This document shows positions 41,489 through 49,122 of a DNA stretch of 64,000 nt, one piece after another; the stretch's first letter is position 1; every line of letters starts with the position of its first letter. Location: assembly GCF_000011645.1 (NCBI RefSeq), contig NC_006270.3, forward strand, positions 286,501-350,500. The letters run 5' to 3'. The stretch comes from Bacillus licheniformis DSM 13 = ATCC 14580. GTDB lineage: Bacteria; Bacillota; Bacilli; Bacillales; Bacillaceae. A program made the position numbers and the translations under genes. The notes below the pieces were generated by a model that was not told where the DNA came from, did not search any database, and saw only the letters and a list, made by a program, of their open reading frames with translations.

Positions 41489-43384
41489 ATGAAGCACTCC
41501 TTTTTCTTTTTTATGTTCATTGCCTTTTTTCTCGTCACTGGTTTTTCTGAAGCAGGCAAATCCTTTTCGATCGAGCGGGCTGATATACGCGCAACAGTAA
41601 AAGAAAACGGCGATTTAAGTGTAGAGGAAGTTTACAGATACGATTTTAAAGGTTCTTTTGAAGGGGCGACAAGATCGTTCAGCGAAGAAACCGCGAGCCG
41701 CCTGAAGAATTTTAAAGCCTATCTCCTTCCCGACCACCGGAGAAAAGGCGGTCAAGCCATCCCGTTAAAGACAAAGAAGGAAGACGGGACTTATTTTGCT
41801 TATTCGGCATCAAAGGATGAAACGAAAAATGTGATGTTTCGCTATGTGATCGAAGATGCCGCACAAAAGTTTGAAGATACGTCGATTTTGATCCATTCAT
41901 TTTACCAAAAGGCAAATACCGATTTCGGCCGCGTAAAGATTGAAGTGCGCCTGCCTGATTCGGTAAAGGCACGGGATATTCATGCGTTTTTGCGTGAAAA
42001 AGGAAACGGAAAGATTACGAAGGTGAACGATTCATCGGTCACCTATGAGACAGGACTCTATCGCGCAGGCACGGGCTCCGAGCTGAGGATATATTTTCCG
42101 CAAAGCGCCTTGAAGGAGGCGGTCCGGCACCCTTCTTACCAGACAAAGGATGAGCTGCTGAAGGAGGAGAGAGACGAGGCGAAACGCTACGCTGAGCGGG
42201 ATGAACGAATTGCCGGCGCTGAAAGGATGATTTTGATTTTTTCGGGGATTGTGGGGTTCATGGTCATCATGGCTGTCATGCTTTCGTTTTTGAAGAAGAG
42301 ACGCCGCGCCATGCTTTCGTTTGAAGAACTCGAGTCCTTTGATCCCGTGCTTGTCGCATTTCTTTACAAAAAAGGCCGTTTCACAGACCGCGATCTCCTG
42401 GCCGGCCTGCTTTCGCTTTATCAGCGGGGATTGGTCACTATGCAGAAGGTGCAGGCTGAAGAGAGGTTTCTCGACGATCCTAAGGCGCCTGATGACACAT
42501 ATGAATTTGAATTCTCCGGAAGCAAGGCAGATTTGCCAAAGCCTGATCAGCTCTTAATCGAAAAACTTTTTGAGCAGACGGGCAGCGATACCTATATGTT
42601 CAGGCTGGATTCCCTCAGCGGGCCGACTGAGGAGGAATGCAAGCACAAGGAGCAGCTGGGAAAATATGAACGAAAGAGGATCATTCTTCAAAACGTGGTT
42701 CAAAAATGGACGGAAAGCGTCAGACAAGCGCCTGAATTCAGGGAACTGTTTCAAGAAAACCGCTGGCTGAGAATGCTGTCGCTTTCACTGCTTTCAGTCC
42801 ATACCGGGCTCCTGCTCTTTATTCTGTATGCAGATGTGGTACATCAGGCCGGATTCATGGCGGCTTGCGTCATATTTGGTTTTGCACTGTCGGCAGGCAT
42901 TGTTCTTGCGAAGTCAAAGCTGTATACGATTCTGTTTTTGGCCGGATTGTTTTTGGCGTCTGTTTTTACCGACAGCGTTCATACCATTTTGTATTACGGC
43001 ATATGCGTCGGGCTGTCTATTTTATTAATTGCCTTCATTCCGGCCGTGAAAGAAAGCAGGTATGCCTCCATCTGCCGAAGATCGATTCTTTCCTGGAGGA
43101 ACCATCTGAGAAAAGAAGATTTGTTCTCAGGGAGAAGCCTGTCACAAAACGAAAAAACGATGATCTTTGCAATTGTGCTTGAAGTGGAGGATGAATCTGC
43201 CGTGTGGCTCAATCAATCAGCAAACAGGCTTGATTACGCTTCCCCTGTACTGGGTATGGCTGCAGCCGGCTGTTTGCATTATCCGTTTTACAGCTGGCAG
43301 CTGCCGGATTCGCAGCAGCACGCCGGTGCATATGATGCAGGCGGTTCCGGAGCGGGCGGAGGCGACGGGGCAGGAGCTTTTTAA
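41489..43384 (+). CDS. DUF2207 membrane protein
   Basis: A 631-residue protein. A signal peptide (about 1-22) precedes a large extracytoplasmic DUF2207 domain (about 25-235, with DIRATVKENGDLSVEEVYRYDFKGSFEGATR). One transmembrane helix lies near 248-270, a cytoplasmic segment near 275-425, paired helices near 430-510, and the tail ends in a Gly/Ala-rich stretch (GGSGAGGGDGAGAF). This is the usual DUF2207 layout. Some database names call it predicted membrane protein. The function is not known. The exact ECF promoter upstream links it to envelope stress. A hairpin at 43390-43416 ends the transcript. Confidence 0.8.
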   Translation: MKHSFFFFMFIAFFLVTGFSEAGKSFSIERADIRATVKENGDLSVEEVYRYDFKGSFEGATRSFSEETASRLKNFKAYLLPDHRRKGGQAIPLKTKKEDGTYFAYSASKDETKNVMFRYVIEDAAQKFEDTSILIHSFYQKANTDFGRVKIEVRLPDSVKARDIHAFLREKGNGKITKVNDSSVTYETGLYRAGTGSELRIYFPQSALKEAVRHPSYQTKDELLKEERDEAKRYAERDERIAGAERMILIFSGIVGFMVIMAVMLSFLKKRRRAMLSFEELESFDPVLVAFLYKKGRFTDRDLLAGLLSLYQRGLVTMQKVQAEERFLDDPKAPDDTYEFEFSGSKADLPKPDQLLIEKLFEQTGSDTYMFRLDSLSGPTEEECKHKEQLGKYERKRIILQNVVQKWTESVRQAPEFRELFQENRWLRMLSLSLLSVHTGLLLFILYADVVHQAGFMAACVIFGFALSAGIVLAKSKLYTILFLAGLFLASVFTDSVHTILYYGICVGLSILLIAFIPAVKESRYASICRRSILSWRNHLRKEDLFSGRSLSQNEKTMIFAIVLEVEDESAVWLNQSANRLDYASPVLGMAAAGCLHYPFYSWQLPDSQQHAGAYDAGGSGAGGGDGAGAF

Positions 43385-43389
43385 GTTGA

Positions 43390-43416
43390 AAGGGGCTGTC
43401 GCAACGACAGCCCCTT
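43390..43416. terminator. Hairpin after the DUF2207 gene
   Basis: A perfect 12-base stem AAGGGGCTGTCG/CGACAGCCCCTT with a CAA loop. No T-run follows on either strand, so it may only partly terminate the two converging transcripts. Confidence 0.6.
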
Positions 43417-43898
43417 CAGATTATTTCAGTTCCCCGCATTCGCTGTTCAGCAGTTTTGGTTCCGCGGGTGACAGGTTGATGTCCGTACGCTTTTGCCAAG
43501 CCGAACACCGGCATGTTATGGTAAAAAGCCTCATAGCGCCCTTTTGGAACCGAATACGTTTCATGATAGATGCCGACAGCGCCTGATGCGGCTGTTTTCT
43601 GATAAAAACGGCGCCAAGCCGCCATATGTTTATCACCCTTTGCATATGCTGTCAAATCTTCGAAAGAACGCCAATATTGAATAAGACAAATCGTCCTGAA
43701 ATTGATGAATGATTCCATTGCTAAAAAGCCGAGGTTTTTGTTTTGATAAAGCTCCTTTATCATAGGGGGCATGGCGGTAAAAACCGGCCACCATTTATGA
43801 ACAGCATGCCACTTGTTTACTCTCATCCCGATCACAAATACAACGACTTCATCTTCAGGGGCGGCCGTAAAAGGCTTGTTGATGATCGTTTTACCCAT
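43416..43898 (-). CDS. DUF4188-domain protein (monooxygenase-like)
   Basis: A 160-residue cytoplasmic protein. It shows DUF4188 features: EVVVFVIGMRVNKWHAVHKWWPVFTAMPPMIKEL near residues 18-50, LIQYWRSFEDLTAYAKGDKHMAAWRRF near 75-100 and IYHETYSVPKGRYEAFYHNMP near 112-132. The fold is a ferredoxin-like, heme-degrading/ABM-type domain, and some members are named monooxygenases. The start is ATG 43898 after GGAAGGG, 8 bases inside the end of the padR gene. The overlap makes it the probable target of that regulator and the effector gene of the pair. The substrate is unknown. Confidence 0.75.
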   Translation of the reverse strand: MGKTIINKPFTAAPEDEVVVFVIGMRVNKWHAVHKWWPVFTAMPPMIKELYQNKNLGFLAMESFINFRTICLIQYWRSFEDLTAYAKGDKHMAAWRRFYQKTAASGAVGIYHETYSVPKGRYEAFYHNMPVFGLAKAYGHQPVTRGTKTAEQRMRGTEII

Positions 43899-44454
43899 TG
43901 GTCCCTTCCTTTCCATTCAGCCGATTGATTGTGGCCTCACACCATTCAATTCCGGCCGAGGTGGTGCGTTTTCCATAATCCAACGTGAAAAGCCAGTACT
44001 CTCTGTCCTTTGAATGGGAGCTGCACGAAAGAATTGACTGCTCGATTGCTTTATATGCTTCAAGCCGTTCTTCAAGCTTTTGTTGGTACTCCTTCACTTT
44101 CAAAGCGGTTTTCTCCCGCGATTCTTCCTTGCTGAAAAACAGCTTCAGCAAAAACTCGTTTTTTTCTGAAGCGATGTCATTGATCGGTTCTTCAAGCCAG
44201 CTCTGCAGCGCTTTTTGACCTTCAGCGGTAATCATGTACTCTTTTCTGTCCTGCTTTTTGTCCGAGAGCGCCGGAGAAGCCGCGGCCCAGCCTGCTTCCG
44301 TTAATTGACGCAGTGCGGGATAAATTTGCCCGTAGCTGATTTTCCAAAAATGATTCAAACTTTGGTCGATCATTCGTTTCATTTCGTAACCCGTTCGGTA
44401 GCCGGCCGTAATCAATCCAAGCAGCGCGTAAGTCGTGTGATTTCTTTTTGTCAT
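43891..44454 (-). CDS. PadR-family transcriptional regulator
   Basis: A 187-residue regulator with an N-terminal PadR winged helix (TYALLGLITAGYRTGYEMKRMIDQSLNHFWKISYGQIYPALRQLTEAGW) and the vinculin-like C-terminal dimerisation helices of PadR subfamily 2 (about 95-187). AAAGGCGG precedes ATG 44454. It is co-transcribed with the overlapping DUF4188 gene. Repeated AGATAT/ATATCT half-sites in the 50 bases upstream suggest autoregulation. PadR proteins commonly sense phenolics or drugs. Confidence 0.85.
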   Translation of the reverse strand: MTKRNHTTYALLGLITAGYRTGYEMKRMIDQSLNHFWKISYGQIYPALRQLTEAGWAAASPALSDKKQDRKEYMITAEGQKALQSWLEEPINDIASEKNEFLLKLFFSKEESREKTALKVKEYQQKLEERLEAYKAIEQSILSCSSHSKDREYWLFTLDYGKRTTSAGIEWCEATINRLNGKEGTNG

Positions 44455-44460
44455 ACAAAC

Positions 44461-44500
44461 CGCCTTTCTATATCTATTTGATATATATCTTTTAGATACA
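44461..44500. promoter_or_regulatory. Probable PadR promoter and operator
   Basis: A cluster of TATCTA, ATATCT and TTAGATAC elements in a 40-base AT-rich stretch just upstream of padR. On the minus strand ATGTATCTAAAAGATATAT contains inverted ATCT/AGAT halves as in other PadR operators. Confidence 0.35.
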
Positions 44501-44593
44501 TCATATCAAAGGCGCTGACTTCGTGCAATCGCTACTATTGTTGTCGATAATTTGACCGGGATGAAAATGTGATAAAAAAATATCGAAAAACCG

Positions 44594-44621
44594 CGAAACT
44601 TTTCTCTGAATCTTTCCGTAT
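44594..44621 (+). promoter_or_regulatory. ECF sigma promoter of the yceC-H stress operon
   Basis: CGAAAC, a 17-base spacer and CGTATA resemble the SigW/SigX/SigM consensus with one mismatch and one extra spacer base. The B. subtilis yce operon is known to use several ECF sigma factors and SigB. The predicted leader to TTG 44771 is about 145 bases. Confidence 0.6.
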
Positions 44622-44770
44622 ATATAGTTAAGCAGGTTAAATAATGATTCATTGGTCTTGTATTTGTAAAGATATGAATCACGCTGGCGTGATAATTGGA
44701 TCTTTCAAACTCTTATTCTCATCCAGCACTGTGATCTTTAAGGTTATGATTCAACGGAGGAGTGAACAGT

Positions 44771-45373
44771 TTGGCTATTTCTTTAGAGAAAGGTCAGCGG
44801 ATTGATTTAACAAAAGGAAAAGCGGGGCTTTCGAAGATTTTAGTCGGTCTCGGCTGGGATCCGGTAGCGTCCGGAAGCGGCGGTTTTTTTGGAAAGCTGT
44901 TTGGGGGAGGAACCCCGAATATTGATTGTGACGCATCCGTGCTGATGCTGGAAAACGGAAGAGTCACAGAGAACAAGAACGTCATTTATTTCGGAAACTT
45001 GAGGAGCAGATGCGGCAGCATCGAACATACCGGAGATAATCTGACAGGCGAAGGCAGCGGAGATGATGAACAAATCATTGTAGATTTGCAAAAAGTTCCT
45101 TCGCATATTCATAAGCTTGTCTTTGTCGTGAATATATACGATTGCGTGAAACGAAGCCAGCATTTCGGAATGATCGAAAATGCCTTTATACGCATCGTCA
45201 ACATGAATGATCGCAGTGAGATGGTCAAGTACAATCTGCGGGACGATTATTCTGGGCGGACAAGCCTGATTGCGGGCGAAATTTACCGTGACGGCGCCGA
45301 GTGGAAATTCACCGCTGTCGGAGAAGGCACAAACGATACGAGCATTACGGAAATCGTTAAACGCTACGCCTGA
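44771..45373 (+). CDS. yceC: TerD-family stress protein YceC
   Basis: A 200-residue TerD-domain protein starting MAISLEKGQRIDLTKG. It contains GLGWDP, NIDCDASVLML and GDNLTGEGSGDDEQ, the acidic motif that binds calcium in TerD proteins. Compared with the next two paralogues it carries an insert (SGSGGFFGKLFGGGTP) near residues 35-50 and a divergent basic region. The start is TTG 44771, eight bases after GGAGGAG. A GTG three codons earlier is too close to it. It is the first gene of an operon of three terD copies, terC and telA type genes induced by envelope and general stress. Confidence 0.87.
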   Translation: MAISLEKGQRIDLTKGKAGLSKILVGLGWDPVASGSGGFFGKLFGGGTPNIDCDASVLMLENGRVTENKNVIYFGNLRSRCGSIEHTGDNLTGEGSGDDEQIIVDLQKVPSHIHKLVFVVNIYDCVKRSQHFGMIENAFIRIVNMNDRSEMVKYNLRDDYSGRTSLIAGEIYRDGAEWKFTAVGEGTNDTSITEIVKRYA

Positions 45374-45401
45374 CATTCATATAAGAAATGGGGAGATCAA
45401 C

Positions 45402-45983
45402 ATGGCAATTTCATTAGCAAAAGGACAAAAAATCGATTTAACAAAAACAAATCCCGGATTGTCGAAAGTTGTCGTCGGCCTTGGCTGGGATGTCAATCAA
45501 TATGACGGCGGTGCTGATTTTGACCTGGATGCTAGCGTGTTCCTGCTCAACGCAGAAGGCAAGTGCTCTTCTGAAAAGGACTTTATTTTCTATAATCAGA
45601 CCGAGGGCGCAGGCGGAGCTGTCATACATACAGGCGACAATCGGACAGGGGAAGGCGAAGGAGACGATGAGCAGGTAAAAATCAATTTGAATGCAGTGCC
45701 GGCCGATATTCAAAAGATTTCTTTTGTGATTACGATTCATGAAGCGGAGGCTCGCCGCCAAAATTTCGGACAGGTGTCAAATGCTTACGTTCGCGTGATC
45801 AATGAAGACTCGAACGAAGAGTTAATCCGCTATGATCTGGGTGAAGATTTCTCGATTGAAACAGCGCTGATCACGGGAGAGCTGTACCGCCACGGAGGGG
45901 AATGGAAGTTCTCAGCGATCGGCTCAGGCTATCAAGGCGGGCTGGCGAGGATCGCCACCGATTTCGGCCTGCAGGTCGGCTGA
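45402..45983 (+). CDS. yceD: TerD-family stress protein YceD
   Basis: A 193-residue TerD protein with all family motifs: MAISLAKGQKIDLTKTNPGL, VGLGWD, DFDLDASVFLLN, HTGDNRTGEGEGDDEQ (acidic calcium site) and the C-terminal GEWKFSAIGSGYQGGLA. The start is ATG 45402 after GGGGAG. The open frame continues 44 codons upstream inside yceC and is not used. It is highly similar to the following yceE, evidence of tandem duplication. TerD proteins are thought to form membrane-associated metal-sensing complexes with TerC. Confidence 0.9.
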   Translation: MAISLAKGQKIDLTKTNPGLSKVVVGLGWDVNQYDGGADFDLDASVFLLNAEGKCSSEKDFIFYNQTEGAGGAVIHTGDNRTGEGEGDDEQVKINLNAVPADIQKISFVITIHEAEARRQNFGQVSNAYVRVINEDSNEELIRYDLGEDFSIETALITGELYRHGGEWKFSAIGSGYQGGLARIATDFGLQVG

Positions 45984-46058
45984 TTTTGAAGATCCGGACA
46001 GCAGGCGCCGGATGGCGTCCGTTGGTCCGGCTGACATTTTCTTAAGGAGGTAGTATCG

Positions 46059-46637
46059 ATGGCGATTCAATTATCTAAAGGACAAAGGATCGATTTAACG
46101 AAAACGAACCCCGGTTTGACGAAAGCGCTGATCGGTTTAGGCTGGGATACAAACAAATATACCGGCGGCGCCGATTTTGACTTGGACGCGTCGGCTTTTC
46201 TTGTCGATCAGAACGATCGATGCATCAATGATCACGACTTCGTTTTTTACAACAACCTCGAGCATCCAAGCGGCGCCGTGATTCATACGGGCGACAACCG
46301 GACAGGAGAAGGTGAAGGCGATGACGAGCAAATCATCGTCGATTTCTCAAAAATCCCCGCTCATGTTGAAAAGATCGGCATCACGGTGACGATTCACGAG
46401 GCGGAAAGCCGCAGCCAGAACTTTGGACAAGTCTCAAATGCGTTTGTCCGGCTCGTAGATGAATCAACAAATGAAGAGCTGCTTCGCTTTGACTTGGGAG
46501 AGGATTTTTCAATTGAGACAGCGGTTGTTGTTTGCGAATTGTACCGTCACGGAGGAGATTGGAAATTCAATGCCATCGGCAGCGGGTTTTCCGGCGGATT
46601 GGCATCGCTTTGCCGCAACTACGGCCTGCAAGTCTAG
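46059..46637 (+). CDS. yceE: TerD-family stress protein YceE
   Basis: A 192-residue TerD protein, the third copy in a row. It has MAIQLSKGQRIDLTKTNPGLTKALIGLGWD, DFDLDASAFLVD, HTGDNRTGEGEGDDEQ and GDWKFNAIGSGFSGGLASLCRNYGLQV. AAGGAGG stands nine bases before the ATG. It is nearest to yceD in sequence. Like the others it lacks signal and membrane segments. Confidence 0.9.
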   Translation: MAIQLSKGQRIDLTKTNPGLTKALIGLGWDTNKYTGGADFDLDASAFLVDQNDRCINDHDFVFYNNLEHPSGAVIHTGDNRTGEGEGDDEQIIVDFSKIPAHVEKIGITVTIHEAESRSQNFGQVSNAFVRLVDESTNEELLRFDLGEDFSIETAVVVCELYRHGGDWKFNAIGSGFSGGLASLCRNYGLQV

Positions 46638-46702
46638 TTTTGCCGGCTGAGTCACCTTTGCGTGATTCAGTCTTGCTTTTTCATCATTAGGAGGTAACGA
46701 AA

Positions 46703-47476
46703 GTGGATTTATTTCATCATATTATGTCAATTTACGCCTCATTTTTCGATTGGGAAATGTGGGTGGAAGTATTAACGGACCCTGTTTCCTGGGGGCTGAT
46801 CGGCTCGCTGGTCGTGCTGGAGGGGCTTTTATCTGCGGATAACGCCCTCGTTCTCGCCGTCATGGTGAAGCACCTTCCGGAAAAACAACGCAAAAAAGCG
46901 TTGACATACGGTTTAATCGGGGCCTACTTCTTTAGATTTCTATTCATTGGACTCGGTATGATCCTGATTAAATTCTGGTGGATCAAACTGCTCGGAGCCG
47001 CATATCTGGCATGGCTCGTCATCAAGCACTTCTTCATCGGTGAGGGCGATGATGAAGCAAACGCCATCAAAAAAGACAGCTGGATGGTACGCGTTTTCGG
47101 GGTCTTCTGGGCGACTGTCATTTCGGTAGAGCTCATGGACCTTGCATTTTCGGTCGACAGCATCCTGGCGGCATTTGCCGTATCTGAAAAGGTATGGGTG
47201 CTTCTGATCGGCGGCATGCTCGGCATCTTGATGATGAGAACCGTTGCGAAATTCTTCTTGACGCTGATTGACAAAGTGCCTGAACTTGAAACAACGGCCT
47301 TTGTTTTAATCGGAATCATCGCACTGAAAATGGCTGCGAGTGTATGGCATATTGAAATGCCGCACAGCGTCTTCTTTATCATTCTGATTATTGCTTTTGC
47401 CGCAACATTTATCATTCACTATATGAACAAGCAAAAAGCTGTAAAAGAGCAAACGGCGGCTTCAAAGGAAGAATAA
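46703..47476 (+). CDS. yceF: TerC-family membrane protein YceF
   Basis: A 257-residue protein with seven to eight hydrophobic segments and the TerC signature EGLLSADNALVLAVMVKHLP near residues 35-55. A second acidic membrane motif, VELMDLAFSVDSILAAFAV, lies near 145-163. TerC proteins are thought to move or sense metal ions, manganese in particular. Recent work on relatives links them to metalation of exported enzymes. The start is GTG 46703 after AGGAGG. It is the last gene before an internal terminator at 47492. Confidence 0.9.
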   Translation: MDLFHHIMSIYASFFDWEMWVEVLTDPVSWGLIGSLVVLEGLLSADNALVLAVMVKHLPEKQRKKALTYGLIGAYFFRFLFIGLGMILIKFWWIKLLGAAYLAWLVIKHFFIGEGDDEANAIKKDSWMVRVFGVFWATVISVELMDLAFSVDSILAAFAVSEKVWVLLIGGMLGILMMRTVAKFFLTLIDKVPELETTAFVLIGIIALKMAASVWHIEMPHSVFFIILIIAFAATFIIHYMNKQKAVKEQTAASKEE

Positions 47477-47491
47477 CAAACTGCAAAACAT

Positions 47492-47526
47492 AAAGGGGGG
47501 AGTAGATCTGCTCCGCCCTTTTTTTA
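47492..47526 (+). terminator. Terminator after yceF, internal to the stress cluster
   Basis: AAAGGGGGGAG pairs with CTCCGCCCTTT (one mismatch) around TAGATCTG and is followed by seven T. It separates the terD/terC genes from the aldolase-yceG-telA part. Confidence 0.75.
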
Positions 47527-47569
47527 CATCAAAGGGGTGTATGATTCCTATTCAAAGAAGGTGACCCAT

Positions 47570-48751
47570 GTGCAATACTTTGATTTTTTATCCGCCTCTC
47601 AAAAAGAAGATGTCTTTTTCAAACTGCCGGGTACGGTTACAAAGGACTCTCCGAAGCGCATTCTCGAGTATGCGCTTGGAGCTGCGCTCTATGTTCCGGG
47701 GAACCGAAAAGATATAGCAGATGTCATCATCAATAACAAGTATCCAGAACTGTGCTCGGTCGTTTTTTGCCTTGAAGATTCGATCGGCGATTGTGAGGTT
47801 CTACAGGCTGAAAACAATCTTGTCAGTCAGGCCGATATGATTTATCAGGCGCAAAAACTGCAGAACATCAACAGCGATGTGCTGCCGCTGATGTTTATCC
47901 GAGTGCGGGAACCTGAGCAGATGCTCGAATTGGGCAACAAGCTCGGCCGCGCGCTTCACTTGTTTGCCGGATTCGTATTTCCGAAGTTTTCGATGTTGAA
48001 TGCAGAGCACTACCTTGATACTTTAACGAAGCTGTCGCAAGAATCCGGCATTGTGCTATACGGAATGCCGATCTTTGAGACACCTGATCTGCTGGCGATG
48101 GAAACGAGGGCAAAGGCGCTGCAGGAATTAAAATCAACGCTTGGCTTTTATCAGGATATCATTCTGAATATCAGAATCGGGGCGACTGATTTGTGCGGTC
48201 TCTACGGCTTAAGAAGAAAACCGGAAACGCCGATTTACGACATTTTGGTCATCTCTGATTTCATCAAAGATATCGTCAATTATTTCGGCTTGCAATTCGT
48301 GATTTCGGGGCCTGTCTGGGAGTACTTTGGAGATGCTTCGCGAACGGTTCCGCCTTTTGCGCCGAATTGGGCTGAGGCGGGGGAATCTTCGCTTGTGATC
48401 AATCGGTATATGGACGGATTGATCAATGAAACGCTTCTTGACCTGGCCAACGGCATTCACGGAAAAAGCGTGATTCATCCGTCACAAATAAAAGCGGTCC
48501 AAAGCCTGCATGTTATATCAATGGAGGATTATCTGGATGCCTTAAGCATCGTCGAAAGTGCCGACGGCACCCGCGGCGTTGTAAAAAGTTCTTTCTCAAA
48601 TAAAATGATCGAAATCAAGCCGTACCTTAGCTGGGCCAAAAAAATATTATTAAAGGCTGAAATCTACGGGGTATATCATGAAAACCGCAGCTATACGGAT
48701 ATACTTAGAGCGTCCAAACCGTTTTCAAACCTTGGATCGTTCGGGAGTTAG
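47570..48751 (+). CDS. HpcH/HpaI aldolase-citrate lyase-like protein of the Ter cluster
   Basis: A 393-residue enzyme of the HpcH/HpaI aldolase (CitE-like) TIM-barrel family. Motifs are ALYVPGNRKDIADVI near residue 40, CLEDSIGD near 70 with the metal-binding acidic pair, LMFIRVREPEQM near 105, FVFPKF and NIRIGATDLCGLYGLRR near 205, and HGKSVIHPSQI near 300. The start is GTG 47570 behind AAGGTGA. Longer frames lack a ribosome site. Such aldolases are part of the proposed biosynthetic module in Ter stress systems, with ATP-grasp and phosphoribosyltransferase partners, which are absent here. The substrate is unknown. Confidence 0.78.
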   Translation: MQYFDFLSASQKEDVFFKLPGTVTKDSPKRILEYALGAALYVPGNRKDIADVIINNKYPELCSVVFCLEDSIGDCEVLQAENNLVSQADMIYQAQKLQNINSDVLPLMFIRVREPEQMLELGNKLGRALHLFAGFVFPKFSMLNAEHYLDTLTKLSQESGIVLYGMPIFETPDLLAMETRAKALQELKSTLGFYQDIILNIRIGATDLCGLYGLRRKPETPIYDILVISDFIKDIVNYFGLQFVISGPVWEYFGDASRTVPPFAPNWAEAGESSLVINRYMDGLINETLLDLANGIHGKSVIHPSQIKAVQSLHVISMEDYLDALSIVESADGTRGVVKSSFSNKMIEIKPYLSWAKKILLKAEIYGVYHENRSYTDILRASKPFSNLGSFGS

Positions 48752-48895
48752 TCTGGGACGGGTGATTGGAAATGGGCAAAACGTTTAAAAGATCAGTGCT
48801 TCTACTGTAAAAGAGCCGCACTACCACCATGATCTCAAAGGCAGACATTGTGAATTTCTCAGGAGAAAACAAATGAAATTTTAGGATGAACAGCC

Positions 48896-49117
48896 ATGAT
48901 GAAAATAGTCGATCTCACGAGCAGCGAGATTCTCAGTTCCCAGCAGGCATGTGAAGAGTGGGGGATTGATTCGTCTACGCTCCGAAAGAGAGCGCATGAT
49001 TTTCCTGCGGGAACAATCAGAAAGTTCGGGACAACCTATGCCGTGACAAGAGCGGGCATGTGTGCCGTATTTGGACGTAAGAGCGACACTGACTCAGAAG
49101 AAAGGGGAGACGGCTGA
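48896..49117 (+). CDS. Small helix-turn-helix protein in the Ter cluster
   Basis: A 73-residue protein. The middle (LSSQQACEEWGIDSSTLRKRAHDFPAGTIRKFGTTYAVTRAGM) looks like a short winged helix of the excisionase/MerR type, with recognition helix IDSSTLRKRA and wing RKFGTTYAVT. The end is acidic (DTDSEERGDG). AGGATG lies seven bases before ATG 48896. It lies 5 bases before the yceG-like gene, so they form one transcript. It could regulate the aldolase-yceG-telA group. I do not recognise a named family. Confidence 0.6.
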   Translation: MMKIVDLTSSEILSSQQACEEWGIDSSTLRKRAHDFPAGTIRKFGTTYAVTRAGMCAVFGRKSDTDSEERGDG

Positions 49118-49122
49118 GCGCT

